DNA of 64,000 bases, taken from NCBI GenBank assembly GCA_964187655.1, contig CAXLMP010000108.1, positions 20,478-84,477 on the forward strand, read 5' to 3'. Positions 25,165 to 33,671 of this stretch are shown one piece after another; the stretch's first letter is position 1, and the number at the start of each line of letters is the position of its first letter. Position numbers and translations under genes: made by a program. This DNA is from Lentimonas sp002292345 (GTDB taxonomy: Bacteria; Verrucomicrobiota; Verrucomicrobiia; Opitutales; Coraliomargaritaceae). The notes below the pieces were generated by a model, which saw nothing but the letters and a program-made list of their open reading frames with translations, was not told the DNA's origin and ran no database searches.

Positions 25165-28113
25165 TTACAACTCTGCGACGATCTTAGCATAAATTTCCGG
25201 CACCGTGAGCTTTGCCAACTCCTTGGTCGAAACACGGGCAGGGTTGATTACAGGTAAGGTGTCGAGGGATTCAGAGAGGCAGACATCGCGATTCGCCTCG
25301 ACCTCTTCAACGCGGTCAATCGGCGTAAAGTGCGGAGCGGAATTGAGTACATCGGGATGCTCCTTCGCCAACTTAATGATCGCCTGCACCGCTTCGACAA
25401 AGCGATCGAGCTCGGCCTTAGTGTAACTTTCAGTCGGCTCAATCATAAGGCCCAATGGCTCCGGCCAGGCGACTGTCGGAGCATGAAAACCAAAATTAAG
25501 GAACAGCTTGCCAATGCGCGGCGCGGCATCGGTCTTACGCAGACCGACCGAATCGAGCAGGCCGAAATCTGCCTCCCTCAAGGTAAGAATGAACTCGTGC
25601 ATGCGCGGTTCACTATCTGCCCCCGCAGGCAACAAGGCGTAATCGTCGGTGAGTTGTGCTTGTAAGTAACGCGCGCTCAAGACCGCCACCGCCGACATGC
25701 GCCGCACCCCTTCGCGACCGAGGCGCAGCAAATAGGTGTAGCAACGAATCTTATGGGCGAAATTGCCCCAGTGGCGATGAAACGAGCCTATCGACTTCGG
25801 CGCACGCACAGGTTGATAATGCGAACCATCAAACTCAATTTGATAGCCGGGCAAATACGGCGTGAGGCGCTCGCTCACCGCAACAATCGCGTCACCGGGA
25901 CCACCACCGCCATGCGGAATAGTCCAAGTCTTGTGCAGATTATTGTGCACCGCATCGACTCCTAATGCACCGAGATCGACCCAACCAGCGATTGCATTCA
26001 TGTTCGCGCCGTCCATATAGACAAGGCCGCCGATAGCGTGGACTTTCTCCGCGATTTGCTTGAATGATGTCTCGAAAATGCCACTGGTATTCGGGTTGGT
26101 GATCATCACACCGGCGATACGGTTACCGTATTCTTCAATGCAGCGATCCAAATGCTGGTTGAGCACGCGACCCTCAATATCGGCGTCGAGATAAACGATC
26201 TTGCCCTGCTTGCCCGCGAAGCCAGCCATGGTGGCAGTGGCAAAGTTGGTGCCGTGCGCAGAGCTCGGGATCAAAATCACATCACGCACTTCATCGCGGT
26301 CACGGTGATAGGCTTGAAAAAGTTTCAGACCGACCAACTCACCTTGAGCACCCGCAAGTGGCTGAGTCGTCACCGCAGCTAGGCCGGTGATATTTTTAAA
26401 CCATTGCTGAATCTCATACAGTACGAAGAGGCAGCCTTGTGCATCTTCCACCGGTGCTTGCGGATGAACATCGGTAAAGCCCTGCAATCCCGCAGCCCAG
26501 TCGTTAACCTTCGGATTATACTTCATCGTGCACGAGCCGAGCGGATAGCATCCGTCGTCTGGGCTAACATTGAGATCACCTAAGCGCTTGTAGTAAGCTA
26601 TTACCTCCTCGGCAGTATACGTTGGCAAACCTGGGGCTTGTTGACGCGCATCTTGGTCGGCCACGGCCAATAGAGCAGCAGGCTCAGCGCTGCAGGCAGC
26701 ACCAAAAATATCGACAAACACAGCGACCAGCTCGGAAATCGCTTGTTCACGATTAGAGAACGAAAGCTTCAGTAGTTGGCGATCACCAGCTACGCGGCTG
26801 GAAACGTCTGCCCCGGCAAGGATCCCGCTCTCGCGCGCCTTTGTCAGCACCTCAGAGACAGGTATTGAGAGTTCAAATGTGACCTCATGAAATGACGTAG
26901 AGTTCGGGAACGCGAGCGAAACGCCGTCGAATACAGTTAAGCACTCAACCGCCTCAGCTAGGCGCGCACGTAGCCCAGCTAGAATTGCTTCGAGGCCAGA
27001 ATCACCGCGCTCGAGAAGCGCAGCGCCGACCAATGTCGCGACGAAAGCTTGATTGGAGCAAATATTGGACGTGGCCTTATCCTTACGGATATGTTGCTCG
27101 CGAGTGGAGAGCACGCCCACACGGCAGTCGCGTCCTGAACTATCCTTGGCTTTGCCAATGAATCGACCCGGTGCAGCACGCACGCCGGCACGATCTTTAG
27201 CCGAAAAACGTACACCAAACAAACCGAGGCCCGGGCCACCGAAATTCGGCGCCAATGCCAAGTGATGTGCCTCGCCGACGATAATATCGACGCCATTCGC
27301 ACCGAACTCAGAAGGAGCCTTGAGCCCACCAGGACCAAGCAGCATTGGATCAATCACCGCGATACTCTTCACCTTGAGCTCAACCGCCAAATCAGCCAGG
27401 GCATCCACGGCCTCAATCAGGCCAAAAGTATTGACGTGCGGAAACACAATTGCCGCAAGACGCGTGCCCGCCGCTTGAGCCGCAGCATGCAATGCGACTT
27501 GGTCGATCAAACCCGACGCAGCTTCGACTGCTACCCGGATCAACTCCACTTCAGTGCCTTCTGCTAGAGTCTCGAGCACTTCAATATCTCCAGGATACAA
27601 GGTTTCAGGAATGAGCGCCACCGATTTACCCCGCCCCATACGAATCGCAGCACAAATACCCTCGAAAATTGAAGTAGAGCGGTCGTAGAGCGATGCATTG
27701 ACCGCTTCGAAGCCGGTCAAACGCGCCATCGAGCATTGATAGATCCAGTGAGCGAGCAAAGTGCCTTGGCTGAGCTCAGGCTGATACGGTGTGTAAGCCG
27801 TGGTCAGATTACGAATATCACAGATCGGCCCAACGACAGGCGACGGCACAAAGTCCGACACACCATCACCGAGAAAACTGGTGCCGATGCGGTTCATATT
27901 CGAGATTTCTTCGAGACGGGTATACAGGTCTTCGTAGCCGAGCTCATCGGGCAGCGCGACACCATCCTCGAATTTGACGTCTGCCGGAATGTGACTAAAG
28001 AGCTCGTCAAGCGACGCCTTGCCGACAGTTTTCAGCATCGCATCGATATCTGCATCGCTCGCTGGAATGTAGTGGCGCGCGTGTTCGCGCTGATCGACGG
28101 AAGTATTTTGCAT
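25165..28113 (-). CDS. gcvP: Glycine dehydrogenase (decarboxylating), P-protein
   Basis: 982 residues from the ATG giving MQNTSVDQREHARHYIP, the normal GcvP N-terminus; the frame is open for 66 more codons upstream but that part is unlike the family. P1-like (about 1-440) and P2-like (about 480-980) halves are fused. The PLP lysine lies in NNLHKTWTIPHGGGGPG, and DGCYPLGSCTMKYNPK is conserved. It decarboxylates glycine and passes the aminomethyl group to the lipoyl H-protein. gcvT is divergent 178 nt away. No glycine riboswitch is visible in that gap. Confidence 0.96.
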   Translation of the reverse strand: MQNTSVDQREHARHYIPASDADIDAMLKTVGKASLDELFSHIPADVKFEDGVALPDELGYEDLYTRLEEISNMNRIGTSFLGDGVSDFVPSPVVGPICDIRNLTTAYTPYQPELSQGTLLAHWIYQCSMARLTGFEAVNASLYDRSTSIFEGICAAIRMGRGKSVALIPETLYPGDIEVLETLAEGTEVELIRVAVEAASGLIDQVALHAAAQAAGTRLAAIVFPHVNTFGLIEAVDALADLAVELKVKSIAVIDPMLLGPGGLKAPSEFGANGVDIIVGEAHHLALAPNFGGPGLGLFGVRFSAKDRAGVRAAPGRFIGKAKDSSGRDCRVGVLSTREQHIRKDKATSNICSNQAFVATLVGAALLERGDSGLEAILAGLRARLAEAVECLTVFDGVSLAFPNSTSFHEVTFELSIPVSEVLTKARESGILAGADVSSRVAGDRQLLKLSFSNREQAISELVAVFVDIFGAACSAEPAALLAVADQDARQQAPGLPTYTAEEVIAYYKRLGDLNVSPDDGCYPLGSCTMKYNPKVNDWAAGLQGFTDVHPQAPVEDAQGCLFVLYEIQQWFKNITGLAAVTTQPLAGAQGELVGLKLFQAYHRDRDEVRDVILIPSSAHGTNFATATMAGFAGKQGKIVYLDADIEGRVLNQHLDRCIEEYGNRIAGVMITNPNTSGIFETSFKQIAEKVHAIGGLVYMDGANMNAIAGWVDLGALGVDAVHNNLHKTWTIPHGGGGPGDAIVAVSERLTPYLPGYQIEFDGSHYQPVRAPKSIGSFHRHWGNFAHKIRCYTYLLRLGREGVRRMSAVAVLSARYLQAQLTDDYALLPAGADSEPRMHEFILTLREADFGLLDSVGLRKTDAAPRIGKLFLNFGFHAPTVAWPEPLGLMIEPTESYTKAELDRFVEAVQAIIKLAKEHPDVLNSAPHFTPIDRVEEVEANRDVCLSESLDTLPVINPARVSTKELAKLTVPEIYAKIVAEL

Positions 28114-28291
28114 TTTAAAGAAACTGAGGCTTAACAACGAACAAAAATAAGCATTCATTGCTACTGGATGAGATAAACTGTTCAGACAACCCGACTCTTT
28201 CTTCTTCGCAAGTTTCTTTACACGAATTACCAAATTTTCTATACCACCACCTATTTTAATTGGCACAAACAACTCATCACCAGCACTTTTA

Positions 28292-29386
28292 ATGTCCGAC
28301 ATTCTACACATTCCACTACACGACTTTCATGCCGAGCAAGGCGCCCGCTTTGTCAATTTCGGCGGCTGGAACATGCCCGTGCAATACACCAGCATTCTCG
28401 AAGAGCATAAAGCGGTGCGCACCGCGGCCGGCCTGTTCGACGTCAGCCATATGGGAGAGTTTCTAGTTACTGGTGTCGATGCCGCGCTGTTTCTAGACAA
28501 ACTACTGGTCAATTCGATTGCGGGAGCACCAGTGGGTAAAGCGGTTTACTCGCCGATGTGCGCCAGCGATGGCGGCGTGGTTGACGATTTGATCGTCTAC
28601 CGCACTGGCGACGAGACCTTCCTCGTCTGCGTGAATGCAGGTAATATCGAGAAAGACTTTGGTTGGTTCCTTAAACAATCGGAGCGCTGGAACCTCGACG
28701 TGCAGATCGAGGATCACTCCGACGATTATGCCCTCCTTGCGCTGCAGGGGCCAAAAGCCGCCGCAATCATGCAAGCCATTGGCTTCGAATCAATTGATAC
28801 GCTTAAAAGATTTTGGCACCTGCTAGTACCCTTCGCCGGTGAAAAAGTACGTGTCTGCCGGACTGGCTACACTGGTGAAGACGGCTTCGAGATCTACCTC
28901 TCACCTAAAGCCGCTGATGCACTCGCCCGCGAAATCATCAGTAAAGGCGAGCCTTTCGGCGTGCAACTCTGTGGCCTAGGTTGCCGCGACAGCTTACGTC
29001 TCGAAGCTGGCTATCCACTCTATGGACATGAACTTAGCGACTCGATTACTCCGCTGGAGGCGAGCCTTGATTGGACCGTAAAGCTTCAAAAGGACGACTT
29101 CATCGGCAAGAATGCACTGAGTGAGCAGCTGGAGAACGGCATCCCGCGCCGCGTGATTCACTTTAAACTCGAAGGCCGCCGCATTGCCCGCGAAGGCACG
29201 CCCGTCGTTAATGCTGCCGGCGCCGGCGTCGGCCAAGTGCTCTCCGGCACGCTCTCGCCCATGCTTGGCTGCCCAATCGGTAGCGCAATCGTCGCTACCA
29301 TAGCTAAAGATGCGCCACTGTTCGTCGATCTGCGCGGGAATCATATCGCGCTAGAAGTGGCGACATTGCCACTACATCAAGCATAG
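28292..29386 (+). CDS. gcvT: Aminomethyltransferase, glycine cleavage T-protein
   Basis: 364 residues, standard length. The start contains FGGWNMPVQYTSILEEHKAV and DVSHMGEFLVTG, the folate-binding region; CRTGYTGEDGFEIYL, CGLGCRDSLRLEAGYPLYGH and FIGKNAL follow. It transfers the methylene group from the H-protein to tetrahydrofolate, releasing ammonia. It forms a divergent pair with gcvP. gcvH and lpd are not in the window. Confidence 0.97.
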   Translation: MSDILHIPLHDFHAEQGARFVNFGGWNMPVQYTSILEEHKAVRTAAGLFDVSHMGEFLVTGVDAALFLDKLLVNSIAGAPVGKAVYSPMCASDGGVVDDLIVYRTGDETFLVCVNAGNIEKDFGWFLKQSERWNLDVQIEDHSDDYALLALQGPKAAAIMQAIGFESIDTLKRFWHLLVPFAGEKVRVCRTGYTGEDGFEIYLSPKAADALAREIISKGEPFGVQLCGLGCRDSLRLEAGYPLYGHELSDSITPLEASLDWTVKLQKDDFIGKNALSEQLENGIPRRVIHFKLEGRRIAREGTPVVNAAGAGVGQVLSGTLSPMLGCPIGSAIVATIAKDAPLFVDLRGNHIALEVATLPLHQA

Positions 29387-29499
29387 ACCTGCAGCGGTCT
29401 CATCGGGCATTCATGGCAGCAGCTAGTCGCAGTCAAAAGCCCACCAGCACAGCAGGATGCTCATAGTCATTGCAGCCAAGTGTCGTTACGGTCGACTGC

Positions 29500-30567
29500 C
29501 TATGGCACAACAGCTGACACTCGCTCAACCGCAGACTCGTTCGATTGCTCAGTTGTCGAGGCAGAGGCATGTTGAATAACTGGACTTACCTCTGGTCGCG
29601 GTAAGGTCTTGACGGAAAACTCCATCAACTCATCCCCGCGCAGCACCTCAATCGTGGTGAATTGATTCGCCCGCGTAAAAAACACAGCGCCTGGCACATC
29701 AGATACATTATCGATTGTATATCCAGCAATCGAAACAAGATGATCCCCCTGCAACAAACCTGCTTGGTGCGCTGGCGCACCGTCGATCACGGTGGACAGA
29801 TAGACTGCCTTGATTGTATCCGAGCCCAACTCTTCCGCCACTTCGAAACCCATCCAGCTGTGGATGATATGCCCCGAAAACAATAGGTCGTCGCGCACCC
29901 GCGCCAACGCAGCGACGGGTAAACAGTAAGAAGCATCCAGCTCCGCAATGGATGCCACCGACATGCCGATAAAGCGGCCATTGACATCCAAAATTGGGCA
30001 ACCGCCCTGCCCCGCATCGACTGAAATTGAAGTGCGAATGTACTCCGTCGGAAACACTCTGTTGCCCAGTTTTTTATCCATGCCAGTCACAAGCCCCATC
30101 GAAGGCGATGGTTCAAAATCGAGTGGACAAGTAATCCCAATTGCAATCGCGCCCAGCCGAGGTTGCGCCACATTGGTATCCAAGGTGATAATTGAAAATT
30201 CCTCAGGCAACTCCAACACGCGTAAGACCGAAACATTGGTCACCCGATCATGGCCGATCGCCTCGGTCGCATAGGATTTACCCTGATGCTCGACCCACAC
30301 GCGACTCGCGCCCGCAGCTCGGCTGGCACTTACCAGCACATGCCCCTCGTTGCTAATAAAAAAACCCGTGCCAACCCGTAGCATCACTTGCGCTTTACCG
30401 CCCTCGTCAGGCCCACGGTAAGCGGCCTTCACTCGAACGACTGCATCTTTATTCTGCTCAAAGACCTGAACCAAGCGCTGCTGCAAGGCAAGCGCATCTG
30501 CCGGACCTGCGCACACAGGCATCGAGCAAGCAGTTAAAAGAAGCGTAATCCACCCAAGTTTGAGCAT
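29500..30567 (-). CDS. HtrA-like PDZ lipoprotein with degenerate catalytic triad (pseudoprotease)
   Basis: 355 residues from the ATG at 30567, which lies 10 nt beyond the upstream gene and gives a lipobox (LLLTAC). A longer start would overlap that gene. A trypsin-like domain (about 25-230) is followed by a PDZ domain (about 250-335, with GAPAHQAGLLQGDHLVSIAG). By alignment to DegP/DegS, the catalytic His position holds Ser in VSASRAAG, the Asp position holds Asn in DRVTNVSVLRV, and the Ser position holds Gly in DAGQGGCPI. All three are gone, so proteolysis is unlikely. It is downstream of a sigma factor and a membrane anti-sigma-like gene, suggesting a non-enzymatic envelope sensor. That role is inference. 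Confidence 0.82.
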   Translation of the reverse strand: MLKLGWITLLLTACSMPVCAGPADALALQQRLVQVFEQNKDAVVRVKAAYRGPDEGGKAQVMLRVGTGFFISNEGHVLVSASRAAGASRVWVEHQGKSYATEAIGHDRVTNVSVLRVLELPEEFSIITLDTNVAQPRLGAIAIGITCPLDFEPSPSMGLVTGMDKKLGNRVFPTEYIRTSISVDAGQGGCPILDVNGRFIGMSVASIAELDASYCLPVAALARVRDDLLFSGHIIHSWMGFEVAEELGSDTIKAVYLSTVIDGAPAHQAGLLQGDHLVSIAGYTIDNVSDVPGAVFFTRANQFTTIEVLRGDELMEFSVKTLPRPEVSPVIQHASASTTEQSNESAVERVSAVVP

Positions 30568-30577
30568 AGCAGACAAA

Positions 30578-31126
30578 CTAATAAACGAGGCTCGCCACGC
30601 CAGCCGATGCAAATGCTACCCGCGCTTGCGCGGAATCAGTCGAGTACGCAGTGGCATCATACGACGCGACCCGCATCTGCTCCATTCCGAAATCACGGAC
30701 GAAATTAACTTCATCCGATGTCGCTTCAGCTGAAATCACATCGCTATCGTAATTTGGCAAACTTGTCGCCTCGGCAAGCGTCAGTTCTGTCATTGCGATT
30801 GCAATGGACGCATCAAATTCGTCATCTGCCGGAGCTTGCGCGACAGCAATAGGCAGCTTAGTTGACTGAAAAGCTGGCCGCACGACTATCATCGCGACCA
30901 AAACGGCAGCTACGGCAATCGCAGTACTCTGCAAGATGCGGCCCGAAAACACATGCATCACCTGTAAATACCAAGGGTCCTTCTTGACCAACGTTTGCAG
31001 CATACGTTGATGCAACTCGCGGTCGAATTCATTCCAGAATTGATCGGAGGGACGTTCAAATCGCTTCAATCGAAGGAGATTTTCTAGCTTGATGTCAGCT
31101 TGACGCTTTGGAGGTAGTTTAGCCAT
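30578..31126 (-). CDS. Single-pass membrane protein, putative anti-sigma factor
   Basis: 182 residues. A basic, helical cytoplasmic part (residues 1-60, LENLLRLKRFERPSDQFWNE) is followed by one membrane helix at about 64-82 (ILQSTAIAVAAVLVAMIVV) and an acidic periplasmic tail. No zinc-binding anti-sigma motif is present and I know no named family. Its position, 26 nt downstream of an ECF sigma gene and 10 nt upstream of the HtrA-like lipoprotein gene, is the classic place for an anti-sigma factor. The assignment rests on topology and operon context. Confidence 0.7.
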   Translation of the reverse strand: MAKLPPKRQADIKLENLLRLKRFERPSDQFWNEFDRELHQRMLQTLVKKDPWYLQVMHVFSGRILQSTAIAVAAVLVAMIVVRPAFQSTKLPIAVAQAPADDEFDASIAIAMTELTLAEATSLPNYDSDVISAEATSDEVNFVRDFGMEQMRVASYDATAYSTDSAQARVAFASAGVASLVY

Positions 31127-31152
31127 AATGAGTCAGTAATAATTGCTCGGGG

Positions 31153-31785
31153 TTAACTAATATAGTCCTTTAAATATGATTGGAGTTGCTGTTTCGCATA
31201 GTGCAAACGAGAGCGCACGGTGCCGACAGTGGTCTTAGTGATTTCCGCGATCTCGTTATGGCTGAGGCCTTCGATTTCATGTAAAACAACAACAGTTCGA
31301 TGCTTAGGAGACAATTTCTGCAAGGAATCGTTCAATTTTTCCTGCAGCTCATGAACCAACGCGCCTTTTTCGCTGCGACTTTTCGCCGTCAATCGTTCGA
31401 ATATTTCCGAACTGGTCACTTCCTCATTAATATTTTCGTAGCTTATATAACGACGGCGGCTTCGCTTTTTCAGGAAAGTATTCGTGGTATTAATCGCAAT
31501 GCGGTAAATCCAAGTAAAGAACGAGGACTTTCCCTTGAAGCGCGCAATCGCCTGAAAGGCCTTGATGAAAGTCTCCTGCGTTAGGTCTGAGGCGTCTTCA
31601 CGATTACTCGTCATGTTATAAATGACAGAGAAAATGTGCTCGCGATACTTCTGCACCAACTGGTCAAAGGCCCCGACATTGCCGGCCTGCACGCTCTGCA
31701 CAACTGACCAGTCGAGGTCACGCTCCGACACCGGAGTCTCTTCCGCATGAGCGAAAGCCTTGGAGACTGAGCCTGTGATTGCCAT
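31153..31785 (-). CDS. RNA polymerase sigma factor, ECF (sigma-70 family)
   Basis: 210 residues from the ATG at 31785; an ATG 33 nt upstream would add a short hydrophobic stretch not seen in the family. Region 2 has FDQLVQKYREHIFSVIYNMT, DLTQETFIKAFQA and FFTWIYRIAINTTNTFLKK. Region 4 has LSPKHRTVVVLHEIEGLSHN followed by EIAEITKTTVGTVRSRLHYA, the DNA-binding helix-turn-helix. It directs RNA polymerase to stress or envelope promoters, probably held by the membrane protein encoded next. Targets are unknown; ECF factors often activate their own operon. Confidence 0.93.
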   Translation of the reverse strand: MAITGSVSKAFAHAEETPVSERDLDWSVVQSVQAGNVGAFDQLVQKYREHIFSVIYNMTSNREDASDLTQETFIKAFQAIARFKGKSSFFTWIYRIAINTTNTFLKKRSRRRYISYENINEEVTSSEIFERLTAKSRSEKGALVHELQEKLNDSLQKLSPKHRTVVVLHEIEGLSHNEIAEITKTTVGTVRSRLHYAKQQLQSYLKDYIS

Positions 31786-31990
31786 TAAGATGATTAAGCT
31801 AAAGCAATTTTCGTGCAAATTGCAAAGATTAACTCAGCGCTTAAAAATTAAGCGGTTTTGCCCCATGCAGCGGCTCGAATCTCCTAAAATAACGAAGCCA
31901 AATAAAGGGGGATCTTGATTTGCTGTCTTTTGAGACTTTTACACTGTTGACAGTCACACCACCAAAGATGGTAAGAATGTCTCCTTATTT

Positions 31991-33229
31991 ATGCACAAGT
32001 CGCGTATAGTCATCACGGGCGTGGGCCTGACCTCGCCAAACGGCAACACTCTCGAGGAATATCGCAAGAATCTCCTCGCTGGGGTCGCTGGCGTTCAAAG
32101 CATTGACATGCGCTACATGGGTAAGGTCCCAGCAGGTGTGTGCAACTTCGATCCTAAGAAATACCAGACTCGCAAAGAGCTGCGCGTCGGCACTCGAGCA
32201 GGCAGTATCGCGGTCTATTCCGCCCACGAAGCGATCAATAACAGTGGCCTCGATTTTGAGACTTTTGATAAGAGCCGCATTGGCGTCTACGTCGGTACCA
32301 CCGAGCACGGCAATGTAGAGACCGAGAACGAAGTGTATAACATCTCCAAGTTCGACTATGACACACGCTTTTGGACGCACCACCACAATCCCCGTACCGT
32401 GGCGAACAACCCTGCGGGCGAAGTCACCATCAACATGGGGATCACCGGTCCGCACTATACTATCGGCGCCGCTTGCGCTGCTGGGAATGCCGGCCTTATC
32501 CAAGCCTTGCAGATGCTTCGACTCGGCGAAGTCGATGTCGCCCTCGCTGGTGGCGTTAGTGAGAGTATCCAATCGTTCGGAATCTTCGCAGGCTTCAAGA
32601 GCCAGGGTGCACTCGGCACGCACGAAACTGATCCCAATAAGACCAGCCGCCCCTTTGACAAGACGCGTAATGGCATCGTCGTCAGCGAAGGTGGCGCGAT
32701 CTACGTACTCGAACGCCTCGAAGATGCGCAGGCCCGTGGCGCCAGCATCATCGCGGAGATCATCGGCTACCGGATCAATTCGGATGCGGGTGACTACGTC
32801 CTTCCCGATCCTGTGCGCCAAGCCGAGTGCATGCACGCGGCGCTGAAAGTCGCTGGCATAAAGCCTGGAGACGTCGACATCGTCAACACCCACGCCACAT
32901 CCACGCCGATGGGCGACATTCAGGAGTGCAAGGCGATCCGCGAAGTATTCGCCGACTGCCCCACCACCTATATTAACAACACCAAGAGCTTCATCGGCCA
33001 CGCGATGGGCGCCGCCGGAGCGCTAGAACTCGCAGGTAATCTACCCTCCTTTAAGGACAACATCATCCACCCGACCATCAACGTCGAAGACCTCGATCCC
33101 GAATGCGCTCTACCAAATCTCGTCATAAATCAACCACTCAAGGTTGACGCGGTGAAAGTTATCCTCAACAACTCCTTTGGAATGCTTGGTATTAACTCCG
33201 CACTTATTGTGCGTAAGTTCGAAAACTAA
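31991..33229 (+). CDS. Beta-ketoacyl-ACP synthase II-type (FabF-like)
   Basis: 412 residues with the full KAS II triad: Cys162 in GAACAAGNAG, His301 in VNTHATSTPMGD and His337 in SFIGHAMGAAG, with Lys332 in NNTKS. It extends acyl chains on carrier protein with malonyl-ACP. A carrier protein gene lies 36 nt downstream and a phytoene-desaturase-like gene follows, so this is more likely a dedicated synthase of a special lipid or pigment pathway than housekeeping FabF. The unusual YNISKFDYDTRFWTHHHNP stretch may mark a subfamily. Product is unknown. Confidence 0.9.
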   Translation: MHKSRIVITGVGLTSPNGNTLEEYRKNLLAGVAGVQSIDMRYMGKVPAGVCNFDPKKYQTRKELRVGTRAGSIAVYSAHEAINNSGLDFETFDKSRIGVYVGTTEHGNVETENEVYNISKFDYDTRFWTHHHNPRTVANNPAGEVTINMGITGPHYTIGAACAAGNAGLIQALQMLRLGEVDVALAGGVSESIQSFGIFAGFKSQGALGTHETDPNKTSRPFDKTRNGIVVSEGGAIYVLERLEDAQARGASIIAEIIGYRINSDAGDYVLPDPVRQAECMHAALKVAGIKPGDVDIVNTHATSTPMGDIQECKAIREVFADCPTTYINNTKSFIGHAMGAAGALELAGNLPSFKDNIIHPTINVEDLDPECALPNLVINQPLKVDAVKVILNNSFGMLGINSALIVRKFEN

Positions 33230-33265
33230 GCGACCAATCAGCTATAACTATTATCCATTTTTAAA

Positions 33266-33514
33266 ATGACAGAAGACCAAGTAAAACAAATCGTCATCGA
33301 TATCATCGCAGAAATTGCACCTGATGAGGATACCTCTAACATCACGCCGGAGATCAATCTACGCGATCAACTTGACCTCGATTCGATGGACTTTCTTGAT
33401 ATCGTGATGGAGCTGCGCAAGCAGCACAATATCGAGGTGCCCGAAGCGGACTACCCAGAGCTCGCTTCGCTTGCGACCTGCGCAGCTTACTTGACTCCCA
33501 AGTTCAACGCATAA
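33266..33514 (+). CDS. Acyl carrier protein
   Basis: 82 residues with the phosphopantetheine attachment motif DLDSMDFLDIV, Ser40 being modified. The acidic four-helix pattern is normal (TEDQVKQIVIDIIAEIAPDE start). Unlike the housekeeping acpP it is coupled to a dedicated ketosynthase and an oxidoreductase, so it likely carries intermediates of that pathway. The first Asp of the usual DSLD is kept; Met replaces Leu. Confidence 0.9.
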   Translation: MTEDQVKQIVIDIIAEIAPDEDTSNITPEINLRDQLDLDSMDFLDIVMELRKQHNIEVPEADYPELASLATCAAYLTPKFNA

Positions 33515-33543
33515 TTTAGGCGACTCCGGTCGCGCCTCCACGT

Positions 33544-33566
33544 AACACAGGCGACTTGCCTGTGTT
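33544..33566. terminator. Hairpin between ACP and oxidoreductase genes
   Basis: A perfect 9-bp stem (AACACAGGC/GCCTGTGTT) with a 5-nt loop, 29 nt past the ACP stop, followed by TCGTTGT. Without a clear T-run it may attenuate rather than stop transcription into the oxidoreductase gene. Its ACAGGC core resembles the hairpins at 35522 and 35862. Confidence 0.45.
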
Positions 33567-33671
33567 TCGTTGTATCTGGAACACGCGACAATCTAACAGA
33601 ATTACTAACTTTGTAACTCGCACTCCGCACCTTGACTCGAAAACGACAGAACGCTTTCCTCCACCCTACCG

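Noticed and set aside
28114..28291. Glycine riboswitch between gcvP and gcvT
   Set aside because: Looked for the paired aptamer core in both directions; the spacer is AT-rich with no matching conserved helices.
31985..33001. A 338-codon open frame on the minus strand opposite the ketosynthase gene
   Set aside because: The plus-strand ketosynthase has complete catalytic motifs. The antisense frame has no family features and follows from codon bias.
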